In this document: positions 13,434 to 25,400 of the stretch, in pieces
How positions within the stretch are numbered: position 1 is the stretch's first letter
How the letters are laid out: each line of letters starts with the position of its first letter
Assembly (NCBI GenBank): GCA_905221605.1
Contig: CAJNDS010002481.1
Span: forward strand, 1-64,000
Source of the DNA: Symbiodinium natans
Taxonomy: Eukaryota > Sar > Dinophyceae > Suessiales > Symbiodiniaceae
DNA: 64,000 nucleotides
Direction: 5' to 3'
The notes under the pieces: model-generated
Databases searched by the model: none
The model's input: only the letters and a program-made list of their open reading frames with translations
What the model was told of the DNA's origin: nothing
Made by a program: the position numbers and the translations under genes

Positions 13434-16400
13434 CAGAGAGAGAGAGAGGAGAGATAGAGAGAGAGCGAGAGCGAGAGTGGGAGAGAGGGAGAGAGAGAGA
13501 GAGGAGAGAGAGGATAGAGAAAAACAGAGAGTGACCGTGAGTGAGAGAGTTTCCGGGTTGGGGTTTCGGTATTTGGGGTTCAGGGTTTAGGCTCAGGCAG
13601 GGTTTGAGGCCCCTCGTGGCTTGACATGCAGGGTCTTAAGCCTTAGCTTCGCCAGGCATGAGGGCCTCAGGAATAGTAGAGCTCTCGAAAGCTTCGTTCA
13701 CTCCCCCTCTCTCTCTACACAAGATGAAGCCCAAAGCTCATGAACCTCCATCCTTTCCCTTCCTAGCACCCCATGAAGGCGTAGCCAACCCAGGACATCC
13801 ACCACCCTTAAGCCCTAAGAACTCCATGCCAGTGTAGTACCAGCGTCGGCTCCGAGCTAGCCTGGCTGACAGTACCTCAGTTCGGTGCAAGGGCTCCGAG
13901 CTCAGGGTTAAGAAGCCCTCGGCCAATCGACACCGGTTTGGGCCTTTCTCGAAGAAAATTGCCTGCAACAATCTTTGTATGGGTTTGGAGTTTAGGGTTC
14001 TAGGCAGAGTGTGTCGAAGTCTACCTGCAAGTTCACCAGTTCACCTGTTCACCAATTCATGAATTCTTGCCCCCCCCCACCAGGGGGAAAGCATTGGTGA
14101 ATTGGTGAACTGGTGAACTGGTGAGTTGGTTTCCTATATGGACGTCGCGGCTTCGTTTGTATCTCGACTGCAATGAGATTTGATGTGAGGGAGAAGCTTG
14201 AGAGAGTTGCCTTCACATATTCATATCCACATGTGTTTCGAAACTGTCTGGGTGTCTCGAGAATGTTTTCTATATCTGAGACTGTCTGCAAAGCTATTGT
14301 GACTCGAACCCAGCGTTTAAAGTGAAACAATTGAGTGGTTCGAGGTGGGGTGGGGGGTAAGAAAACCAATCCACATAAGCCGAAAGCCTCCCCGAAACCA
14401 ACAAAAAGCATCCTATACATATATCTTCATTCGACCCTCTGGACCCGAACCCGTGTCCATTTTTGATCCCTCTCCCTCCCGCCTTCGTCCACCTCCACCA
14501 CCCAGCAAACGACACACGAAGCGCTGCGCCCGCACGTGCTGTGGGTACCACTTCTTGGAAGGTGCCCCGAAAGCCCAAATACCCCTTCATGGAGGAGGCA
14601 TATAACGCAAAATCAGTGGCATCCTGCCGTGAATTTGGGGGTATGGGGCTCACTGGCAACACTGAAGTTCAAGCCCAAATGGGCACTTCTGCCAGAGTTT
14701 CGGCGTGCAGGAGGAGGGTTTGGGGCCTTAGGCGATAAGAGGTTCATGGGTGCAGAGGCCCAAAGGGCTTAGGGACGCAGGGAAGTGGGCACTTATTGGC
14801 ATTTTCCCTGCAACCCTCAAAACCCATAAATCCCAAACCAGAAACCCGAAACCCCACGCCCCCCCCCCCCTCCTCCCCCCCCTGCGGCCCAGCTGCGGAG
14901 CGTCGAAAAGCTCCGGAGGATGGCGCGGGCAGGTTCCTCGGCCTCCGGGGTTGCAGCGCAGGAAAACGGGGGGGGGGGGGGGGGTTAGGGCTCAGGGGGG
15001 TTTGGGGTTTAGGGTTTGGGGGTTTGGGGTTTAGGGTTTTTGTCTCTTTTGGGCGGCCTCTCGAAACCCCCCTAAGCACGGCGCAGAATTTCAGAAGATC
15101 GTCCGCTAACGCCCCCAAGAATCTGCGTAGGTCTGGACCCTGCCTCGGCTGGACCACGGCCTAGCGAGAGCTCCTCGCAGAGGAACTGCCTTGCTTGGGC
15201 CGCTGCCAAAACCCGCAAGCCTCCCGGACCCTACTAAACCACAACAATTTGGTTTTTTGGGGAGCTACCTAAGCAACCCAAAACCCTACAAACCCTCAAC
15301 CCTAAATCCTGCAAACCCTCAACCCTAAACCAAAGCCTGAACCCTAAAGCGCATGCCACGCGCCCAGGGGCATCTTGCGGTGCACGTCTTCCAGGATGCT
15401 TTTCAAGGAGGCTTCCGCATCTCTACCTGGCATGGGGTTTAGGGTTTAGGGTTTAGGGTTTAGGGTTTAGGGTTTAGGGCTTAGGGCTTAGGGTTTAGGG
15501 CTTAGGGTTTAGGGTTTAGGGTTTAGGGCTTAGGGCTTAGGGCTTAGGGTTTAGGGTTCAGGGTTTAGGGTTTAGGGTTTAGGGTTTAGGGTTCTTGGTC
15601 CAAACAGCACCTCCTGGGTGATCAACAACAGGAGAAAACAGTTTCTGACTCTCAAAGGTCAGCAAAGACTAGAGGAACCACCCACTCACACTAAGCCGTA
15701 GCCCTAAACAGGCCGGGCACGGCCTCAACCCTGCACCCCTCAATGCCGAAAGAAAGGTCTCGAAACCCCCAAAACCCCCCCCAACCCCCCCCCCCGCCCG
15801 AAACCCCAGCCCTCAAACACCCTGTTTCCCTAAACCCACAGGCCGGCTTAAAGCCCTTTGGGGTTGAGGCTTCGGGTCCCCCATTGCACCCTCAGTCGAG
15901 TCCTCATCCCTACACCCTGATAGGGTTCAGGGTAAACCTTGAACAGCGAGTTGCGTAGGAGGACTGGACTGAGGGTGCAATGTATGCCCAGGGGCCTGCA
16001 CCCTCCTCCACGGAAGAAGCAGCGGCCATGGAGCAGCAGCAAGATCGAAACTCTATGCAAGGATGTGGTAATCGGGGCTTTTGCAAGAAGTCTCCTCAAC
16101 CCCTAAACTCTAACTCCCAGCCATGTTCCGAGCCGTTTTTGTCGCTACATCGCCCGTATTAAGGGCTGGATGCGTCGGGCCGAGGGAACATTTTTTGTTG
16201 GGTGTTCAAGGATTCTCCAGCATTTGCTATGGGGGCTGTTGGGCAATTCGGGCTCGGGTGTTTGTCAGCATCGGTGCTTGTGCCAGGGTCTAAGAGTCTG
16301 GGGCTTCAGCGTGTACATGAGCCCAAAGGCTTCAGCAACAGCCATCCCAACAGCTCTATAAGGAGGGATTTCCTGCGGGGGCTTGAGGCTTGATTTCAGA

Positions 16401-19400
16401 GGAAGGAATTCTCATCATTCTTGTGCATGATTACCGGTCAGCACTCATGTTATCATGCTTTTTGTATCTCAAAATGGACACCCAATATGTAAACTATCCT
16501 TTTTCCCGAGAAAAACCTACACCACCATCAACACAACAATCCACTTTGCGGTTCGACTAAGGCTTGGGGTTTGAGCTTTTTGAGCTTTGCGCCACACGGA
16601 AAGCCCTGAAACGCAGCGTCCAGTTGCAGGGGGCCAACTTAGTGACGTTTCGGCTCCGAATGGGCATGGTAAGCAAAGAAACCTCGAAAGGCCTCAGGAA
16701 TAAGGGTTTAGGGTTCAGGGTTTTGTAGCACCAGTCCAGTTTGCTGGCATGCAATGTCATTCTTCGCTGCCCCTGGCGAGCCAAGTCCCAAATCTGCGGC
16801 ATCACATGTGGAGGCCTACTATTTGAGCCCTATACACTTACCTCTTACACCCCCCTATGACAGTATATAGCACACGCTGCCCGAAAATACCTATTCAAAA
16901 CAGGGTCCCTCCTTTCAGCAACTTCAGGCCTTGAAGGCAAGAACCCAAGGATAGGGCTTAGGGTTCTAAGGCTTAGGGTTTAGGGTTTAGGGTTTAGGGT
17001 TTAGGGTTTAGGGTTTAGGGTTTAGGGTTTAGGGTTTAGGGTTCTAAGGGGCTTGCACGAACCACACAGCATCGCACCAGAAAGGTTTGGAGCTCGAGGT
17101 GACTGACACGTAGGGCTGCGGACGTCGGGGCTCGGAATCTACTATTACTATTGTTGGCATTATGATTCTTATTATTTTTACTATTACTATTACTATTATT
17201 ATTTTATTATTACTATTATTATTATTATTATTCATATTACTATTAGGAGCTCTTGAGGCTCAGGGCTCCTGAGGCTCAGGGCTGCTGAGGTTTCGGCCTC
17301 CTTTCTTCTCCGTCTGCCGCGGAAGCTTCCCATACAGGGATCTCTCCTTGACGGAGACTGGGATCAGCCTGAGCCGGGACCCGGCTGCCGGGTTGAGGGT
17401 TTGGGGCTTAGGGTTTAGGGTTTAGGGTGAGGGTTGAGGGTTGAGGGTTTAGGGTTTAGGGTTTAATCCTAATCCTACCAGTTTCGGTCCCGACCGCCCT
17501 TCAAGGCTGCAGGAGGAAGCGCTGAGGCGTGCTCCTTGGCTGCTTGAAGGTTCACGAGTGACTCGAGGTACTTAGAATTCAGTTTAGGGTTTAGGGTTGA
17601 GGGTTTAGGGTCTAGGGTTTAGGGTTTAGGGTTTAAGGCTTTTGGGAAGTTAGCACAGAAGGGTTCAGGATTTGGGGGCTTGGGGTCCAGGGCGCATCAG
17701 CTCCGATGTCGTTTGCGTCATCGCAGCCGTGGGCATCTTGAACAATGCAGCGGCGCGCACACACATGTTGACAATTCCAGTATGACGTTTCGACGCGCGC
17801 AAAAGTCGAACTTAAACTTGTCCAGGTGCGATAGATGAGTGGGCAAGCCTTCATTACCCTGCTGTGGAAGATGCCATTTGGCATCAAGATCTTAAAACTC
17901 AGCAACCAGAAAGGTGTCAGTGGAAAATATGATGAATGTCTGGAGCCGTGATTCCAGGATTTAGGGTGTAAGGTTCCGGGTCCCTAACCCCACCACCCAC
18001 TACCCACGAGGGTTCATGGGCACAAAGCGGGCCAGGCTGCAGCATCTTTGCCTAAAACATGGGTGGATGTCATTATTATGGTCCCTTTTTGGATCCCTAC
18101 TATAACACGGCCCCTAATTTTTAGGGTACCCCAAAAGGATCATGATTTTGACAACCACCCGCGGCAGCATGCTAGCAAGCGTCTCGCAGTAGAACTCCGG
18201 ATTCGGCTCGTGCGTATGCTCGATGGAGAAGCCTCTCTGGAGCTTGTGACTTAACAGCGTTGAAACAGCAACCACATCAATGTCATACTAAGGGCTTTTT
18301 TCAACCCAAAAGAAACCCTAAACATGACTGCTACTTGCAAGAAAAATTCGGGGTTCGGGGTTTAGGGTTTAGGGTTTAGGGTTTAGGGTTTAGGGTTTAG
18401 GTTCTGGGGGATTCAGGACTCAGAAGAGTTTGTGATGGAGTTCGGAACATAGGGATCGGGGTTTAGGGTTTAGGGTTGAAGGTGGGGGGAGTCAGAGCGA
18501 CAACCTTGAAGGGTTGGGGTTTGGGGTTTGGGGTTTCGGGTTTAGGGTTTAGGGTTTCGGGTTTAGGGTTTAGGGTTTAGGATTTAGGATTTAGGGTTTA
18601 GGGGTAGGTTTAGGGTTTAGGGTTTTAGGGTTTTAGGGTTTTAGGGTTACCCCAAGCCAAAGCAAGACTCGAACCCGAACCCTAGAAGCAACGCCTTGTA
18701 GACCTTCAAGCCGAGAAGCTAACATGAAACAACCCAACAGGCCCAAAGCCTAGATCCAAGATAGGGGTCGGAAGAGCTACTGTTGGTGTTCCATCGTGGT
18801 ACCTATGTGCTTCTACTAGAATAACCCCCCCCCAAAAAAAAACCTATTCTGATTATTCAGGCCCCCTAAACCCTAAACCCTAAAATCAAAAATAGTCGTG
18901 GGCAGCCCATAAGGGGCCCCTAACATAGACCCCCAAGTAAAAAGGATCCCATTATAATGAGGATCCCCAAAATGGTACCCCCTTACATCGTAAACCCCCA
19001 TATTACACGAACCCTAAAACCTAAACCCTAAACCCTAAACCCCAAAACAACCCCTAAACCCTAAAACAAAAAAATGTGGTGGGGGGGGCCCGCCTTCTGC
19101 CTGCAGGCGCTCGAGCCTTGCCTGGGAGATGCCTGGGCGAGGCAGCTGAAGGGGTTTAGGGTTTAGGGCTGAGGGCGTCGGGCTTAGGGCTTAGGGCTTA
19201 GGGCGTGGCTCAGGGCTTAAGGGCTTAGGGCTTCGGGCTTAAGGCGTGGCTTAGGGCCTAGAGCTGAGGGCTTAGGGTGTAGGGCTTCGGGCTTAGGGTT
19301 TAGGGTGGCTTGCCCAAGCTCCACAACTCCGAAGTTGCTGTACATGAGCCAAGCCCAACCCTACAGCTTAAGCCGCCTTCGTGTTTCGCAGTTCGTGTTT

Positions 19401-22400
19401 CGGGTGCCATGATGCCTCTCCGGCACAGAACCCCATAATTTCCAAAGAAGAAGAGAGGTTGGCTGCATGTAGGGGTTGCGCTAACTTATCGTCCCCTTAG
19501 GGTTCCGATTTTGCTGCGGGTTTTTGGCTGGGGTATCCTAAGAAACAACCGGAAGCTCGTGCTTCACCGGTTCCGGGGCTGGCATGGGCCAAAGATGTAT
19601 GGTCTAGGTCTTGGGGGTTTTAGCGGCAGTGTCCATAAGAATAGTGATGTGAAGGTGAAGTCAGCTCAGTACATCTCCACCTCTGTACCATCAGCCGGTA
19701 TGGAGCCTTTGGAGGGCAAGTTGCAGTCTCGCCAGGCATCGGAACCAACCTCGCAGCTCAGCGGGGCTGAGGATTGAGGGCTTTAAGATTCAGGTTGGGA
19801 TGTGATTTCCCCTTGTACTAGGGGTCCTTACAGGGATTGTAGTACCCCCTACTAGAATCCCGATCAAGGCCTGCTAGCATAAGGGGGAACATCCGAAGAC
19901 TCAGAGCTTAGGGCTTAAGCTGTTCTTCTTTGGGAGTTTCCCAGGGGTGTTTCTTGGGAGTCGGTTTTTTTCATGGTACTGGGGACAGGGCTTGCGAGTG
20001 CGTGGGGATGGGGCGGCCTCAGGAGAGTCCCAGAAATGCCACAAGATGGCTCCCTTCTTTCAGGGCCTACGGGTGAGTGAGGGTTGAGGGATTGGGTCTC
20101 CCAAACCGAAATCCAAAAGCCCTGGGTCCGAATTCTGAGGGCCACTGCAGTGTGCTGCGGCCACGGCACAAAGTAGCAAAGGTAGGTTACGTTGTCCTTT
20201 CGCATGTTCTTTGCCGGCAAGATGGGGAGCTCATCTTTCTCCAGCAACCTCTTCCAAAGCAAGAGCCGACATGCCTTTCTTCCTCTACGCCGGTGCTTTA
20301 GGATTCAGGGTTTAGGGTTTAGGGTTCCTCTGCACCGGTGCACCGGCTCGGACACGTCATACGGCTTTTGTGCAACCTTTGAGTGAATACCACCAGTCGA
20401 GTTTGCAGATGGCCAACTTCAGAGCATCTTGCGGCTGAGGTGCTTTACAGCAACCCCGCTCATGTTCAGCACTGTGTCCAGCACCTGGACCACAGAAGCT
20501 CAAGCCTTCCTTGAAAACCAAAAAGCCAGGAAGGCATCCCCCGAACATCTTTAAGGGGTACAAGAACCCCAAGAACCCCCCAAAACGGTGGTTTGCCCGG
20601 ACTCTTGGTGCTCCGTAAGGCCATATGAAGGCCTCGCTGTTCTTGCCTCTGTGGCTTTCCGACCATAACCCCCCCGAACCGATAAACTCATAGCTGTACA
20701 GCCACTGGGCCCGAATCGCTGTGGCTCATAGTGAGGCCGGAAACGCCAAAAGCAACCAACTGCGGACACCACCATTCGCAGATTCAGGGTTTGCGAAGCG
20801 GGCGGGAATCTGGGGGGTTTGGGGCTTTAGGGTTTAGGGTTGAGGGTTTGGGGTTTCGAGCTCGTCATCCCCTAAACCTGAAACCCTCCTCCAGCACCTG
20901 TTCGGGAGATCTGTGTGGCTCTCGTCCCTGCAGCTGCTTCTGTAGTCGATCGAAGTCCCAGCGCACCGTCTGCCTCAAAGCAGCTGCTGCGGGGCAGTTT
21001 CTTGGGTCCGCTGCGGTGTAGGGTTGAGAGGGTATGGGTTTAAGGGGAAGTACGAGAGTCTGGGCTTGAGGTTGATGCAACTGCCAACTGCCTTCAAGTG
21101 CCCCGAAGCCCTACACCCTAAACAATAAACAAAAAGCCCTTAACCCTGAACCTCTTCACAGCATTCGTGACCAAGCCACAACGGAAGTGTGAGGTAAGCC
21201 TGCGCCGTTCCTGAAATCTTCAACGCAGGCTTGAAGATTCCAACTAGTGGCGGAGGGGGTTGGGGGGGGTCAAGGTTCAGGGTTCAGGTTTTGGGGTTTC
21301 GGGTGTAGGGTTCAAGGCTTAGGGATTTTAGGGCCTCGGGCTGCACGTGCAACCCTACACCACTTGAGGGGCAGCTTGCATGACCCTGCATCTCGAGCTG
21401 ATTCCCCACCTCCCACTCTGAGTTTGAGGCACTTCAGGGCTTGGGTTTGAGGTGTCGGAATGTAGGGTTCAGGGACACAAGCAGCAAGCCTAAACCCCCA
21501 ACCCAGGGTTCGTTCAACACTCAGGGGGTGTATTGCTTAGGGAAAAAATCCTTGGACGTGGTGGAAAAAAAAAGCCCAGCAAGGAAACCTCAAATCCCAA
21601 AACACCCGAAGCCCTGAATTCAAAGCCCTTGGTCCTCGGCCGACTGCGAGGGCAAACTTGTCGTTCACGCCATAGCAGGGGTTGCACTTCGGCACATAGA
21701 GCCTGAAGCTTTCTGGGAGGGTTTAGGATTTAGGGTTTAGGGTTTAGAGTTTAGGGTTTAGGGTTTATGGTTTAGGGTCTAAGGAGCTTAGGGTTTAAGG
21801 TTTTGGGGTTTTGAGGGTTTGGAGAAGTAGGGTCAAGGGGTCTGGGGATTGCGGGGTCTAGAGTTTGGAGTCTACAGGGTTTTAGGTTGTTGGTTTTTTA
21901 TCAACCACCTAGGTGCTTACAACTGCTGCGCCGGCACGTGTTCTCCTCCAGCATGCTCGGGGGAACGAAGGGTTCCATGACGACATCGTCATCTCCTTTG
22001 GTGCTCTAAAGCTGGACTCTTCTTGGAGATGGAAGGTTTAGGATGTTCCCCCTTATACTACCAGTCCTTAATGGTGACGATAGTAACCCCCTATTCTAAT
22101 CCCTATTAAGGACTGTTAGTCTAGGGGGGGAACATCCCGAGGTTTAGGGTTTAGGGGTTTTACAGAATTTCATAGAATTTCCATCTTCCTGTGGGTTGTT
22201 GGAGAAAAAGAGCAACCGAAGGCCAGCAGAGCAGGGCAGAAAGGATCATGGATGGATAGAGGCAGGGGTGTGACAGCCATGCAAAGGGTCAGGCCTCTCC
22301 CTCCTGCCTTTGGCAGCCTCCACAGGCATCATTGTCAATTTCCTACCGCTTTCAGGGAAAGGCATTCTGCAAGGTTCAAGCACACCCGTCCGCACCACGA

Positions 22401-25400
22401 CTCAAGCATTCCCTCTCCCAAGAGATCTCTGCTCAAGGCGGGGCATGCTCAGCAAGACAGTCGTGGGTCCTTGTGGGGTAAAGTATCCAGCCTCAGACAG
22501 GAATTCGCGCAGCAGTCGGAATCACCGACCCCGCGGATCGTCATTCGCATCCACCCTCATACGGGTTGAAGATTGGCACTCATAGTGGTGCCGGCCAACG
22601 ACAGGATCACAAACCTTGGAACCCTAAACCCGTAAACCTCTCGAACCAAAGACAAAAAACCTTCATTTTCTCCAGTGCCCAATACCATTCAACTCGGGAA
22701 TATGCCTTCATTCATGTTAGCGTTTTGGGTATCTTGGCTCCTGCGTTATGCCTTGATCAATGGTTGTTCTTGGTAAACTTTTGTCATTTGCAAAGAACCC
22801 CCTACATCGATAAAGGGTGTAGGGTTTAGGGTTTAGGGTTTAGGGTGGAGCAATCCCGCGGCATCACCCCATGACCTCCAGCCCCAAAGAACTAGCTGAG
22901 CCTAAACTCGGAGACAAGGAACACGGCAGGAAACATCTCGATTCCTCTAGAAGCCCCTTCTTGAGGTTCCTCAAAAATACATACATTCTACAAGAACGAA
23001 GGAACCCCCAAAAAAGAACAGATAGACTTTGAACAACCACAGCAACTCTGCAAACCTCAGCCGAGCCAGTAAAAGACCTGGGCTTAAACCCTAAGCCCTA
23101 AACCCTAAACCCTAAACCCTCAACCCTAAACCCTAAACCCTCGACCCTAAATCTTGAGAACACATCGTAGTCACCCCGAGGCGCGAAGTCTCATCATGTG
23201 CTTCCCAGGACCCCAGGGAAGCTGAGAACAGCGGTGCAAGGTCTCCCACCTCGGTTCTCGGGCTTAGTACAGGGCTCAGGGTTGAGGGTTTGTCGAAGTC
23301 GACATTTAGGGTTTTCGGAGGCGTCTTCCCGGAGTTCGGGTTTGCTCAGGGACTTCTATGTTTTGCTGAGTGCTACCCGGCATTGTTTGTGCTTGCAGCT
23401 AGCGACCCTTTTTTCAATATTCGGTTGGGTACGGAGCTTTATATCCGCTAGGGAGGCAGAATGGTCATCATTCCCCAAAGCCCTCAAATACGCCTGGATG
23501 TCCGAGTTTGACCATTGCCGCGAACGGGTCTTCCAAGATTAGGGCTTCGGGTCCGGGTCTTCACTGTCCGGAATCAGAAACGCCCTTGTTGAGGGATGAC
23601 CCGCTCTGTGCCCTCTATGCAAAACGGACGGGAGCCTACACACCTCTTAGGTACGCCCTGAACAACCCCTAAACGCAATCCTAAACCTCCTTTGAGCGCG
23701 AAACCCCTTGAATCTAGAGCTTCCATCCTGTAACTGGCAGAACTCACGACCCAACCGCTCAAAGGATTCAGGGTTCAGGGTTTGGGATTTGGGGTTTGGG
23801 GTTTCGGGTTTAGGGCTAGGGATTAGAGTTTAGGGTTTAGGGTTTAGGGTTTAGGGTTCAGGGTTTAGGATTTAGGGTCTAGGGTTTAGGGTTTAGGGTT
23901 TAGGGTTTGGGGAGTTGAGGGCAGCTCAGCCAAAGCACTGCCGCATGTGGGACTGCCCTCTGCTTCGGGCCATGTCCCGGCCTTTCCATGGCATGGTCTG
24001 ATACCTGAAGGGTTTAGGGTTTAGGGTTTAGGGTTTAGGGTTTAGGGATTAGGGATTAGGGTTTAGGGTGGTGGCCTCGCCAAGATAGTCCGGTTCCTTT
24101 GGGTTTAAAGTATATATGGGTTTAAGGAATATACCTCAAAACATATCCATATGGGGTTTAGGGTTTAGGGTTTAGCGTCTGGGGGGGGGGAGGGGTTCAT
24201 CCAGGCATATTCCTTCATAAGAAGGGGTACTGGGCTGGGTAAGGTTGCGGGGGAATCTTGGGATGCAAAGGGCCCCAAACCCCAAACCCGCATACTACGC
24301 CCACCCTAACTACCCAAAATCCGGGCAAACTATCCTGGGTACTTCCGGCATGTGTGCAGCACAAGATCTCCAAAAAAAGCACACCAAAACAAAAGCCCCC
24401 AACCTTGGGATGCCACTGCCCTAAGCCCAAGAAGCTGAAAACGCTAAGCCCCTCAACCAGAAACGCTAGACTTGGCCCTAAACCCTAAACCCTAAACCCT
24501 AAACCCTAAACCCTAAACCCTAAACCCTAAACCCTAAACCCTAAACCCTAAACCCTAAACCCTAAACCCTGCAAAACCCAAAACCGCAAAACCCATAAAA
24601 ACCCTTGCATCTTAGGCACAGATCCTCGACGTATCGCTCGTCCACGGGATAGTCGTGCGGGATGAAGGGGTCGGCAATCAGGTTGATGGACTTCGGCAGC
24701 CTGGGTTCAGGGTTCAGGGTTACCCAGAACCCCCCCAACCCCCTAGACTCTAAACCCCTAGGGTTAGGTTTTAGGGTTTAGGGTTTAGGGTTTAGGGTTT
24801 GGGGTTTGGGGGTTTGGGGGTTTGGGGGTTTGGGGGTTTGGGGGTTGGGGGTTTGGGGTTTGGGGTTTGGGGTTTGGGGTTTGGGGTTTGGGGGTTTGGG
24901 GTTGGGGGTTTGGGGTTTGGGGGCTTGGGGGCTTGGGGGTTTGGGGGGGGTTTGGGGGTTTGGGGGATTGGGGGTTTGGGGTTTGGGGTTCAGGGGTTTG
25001 GGGTTTGGGGTTCAGGGTTCAGGGTTTGGGGTTTGGGGTTTAGGGTTTGGGGTTTAGAGTTTGGGGTTCAGGGCTTTGGCTTTTGGGCTTGGGGTTTGGG
25101 GCGTAGGGTTCAGGGTTTAGGGAATGGGGTGGGGGTTGGGGCTTTCGGGCTTTAGGACTTCAAAGGAACTCGGAATTGAGCCGAAAAGTTACACTACAGC
25201 AACAAACACGAGGACAAAACACTCGTGCGTTTGGCACATTCTGCTTGGTCATAATCAGAATATGACGTGCCTGAACAAAGGAAACCTGCAAGCACGAGGT
25301 CTTCTATGAGGAATACTTTCTAAACCCGCAACCAGATTAGGAAGACTTTAGCTCGAGCGCTTTCTAACACACACAGAACACAGTAAGAAGCACAATACGC

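Noticed and set aside
13169-13590. Arg-Glu repeat frames
   Set aside because: (GA)n microsatellite; three overlapping frames are all open.
20898-21708. Glycosyltransferase call from YGVNDKFA and a HRSPEQ stretch
   Set aside because: Only two short words fit; the spacing and flanking exons do not match a known family.
24799-25155. 118-codon Gly/Phe/Trp frame
   Set aside because: Pure translation of TTTGGGG-type repeats; three frames give similar proteins.
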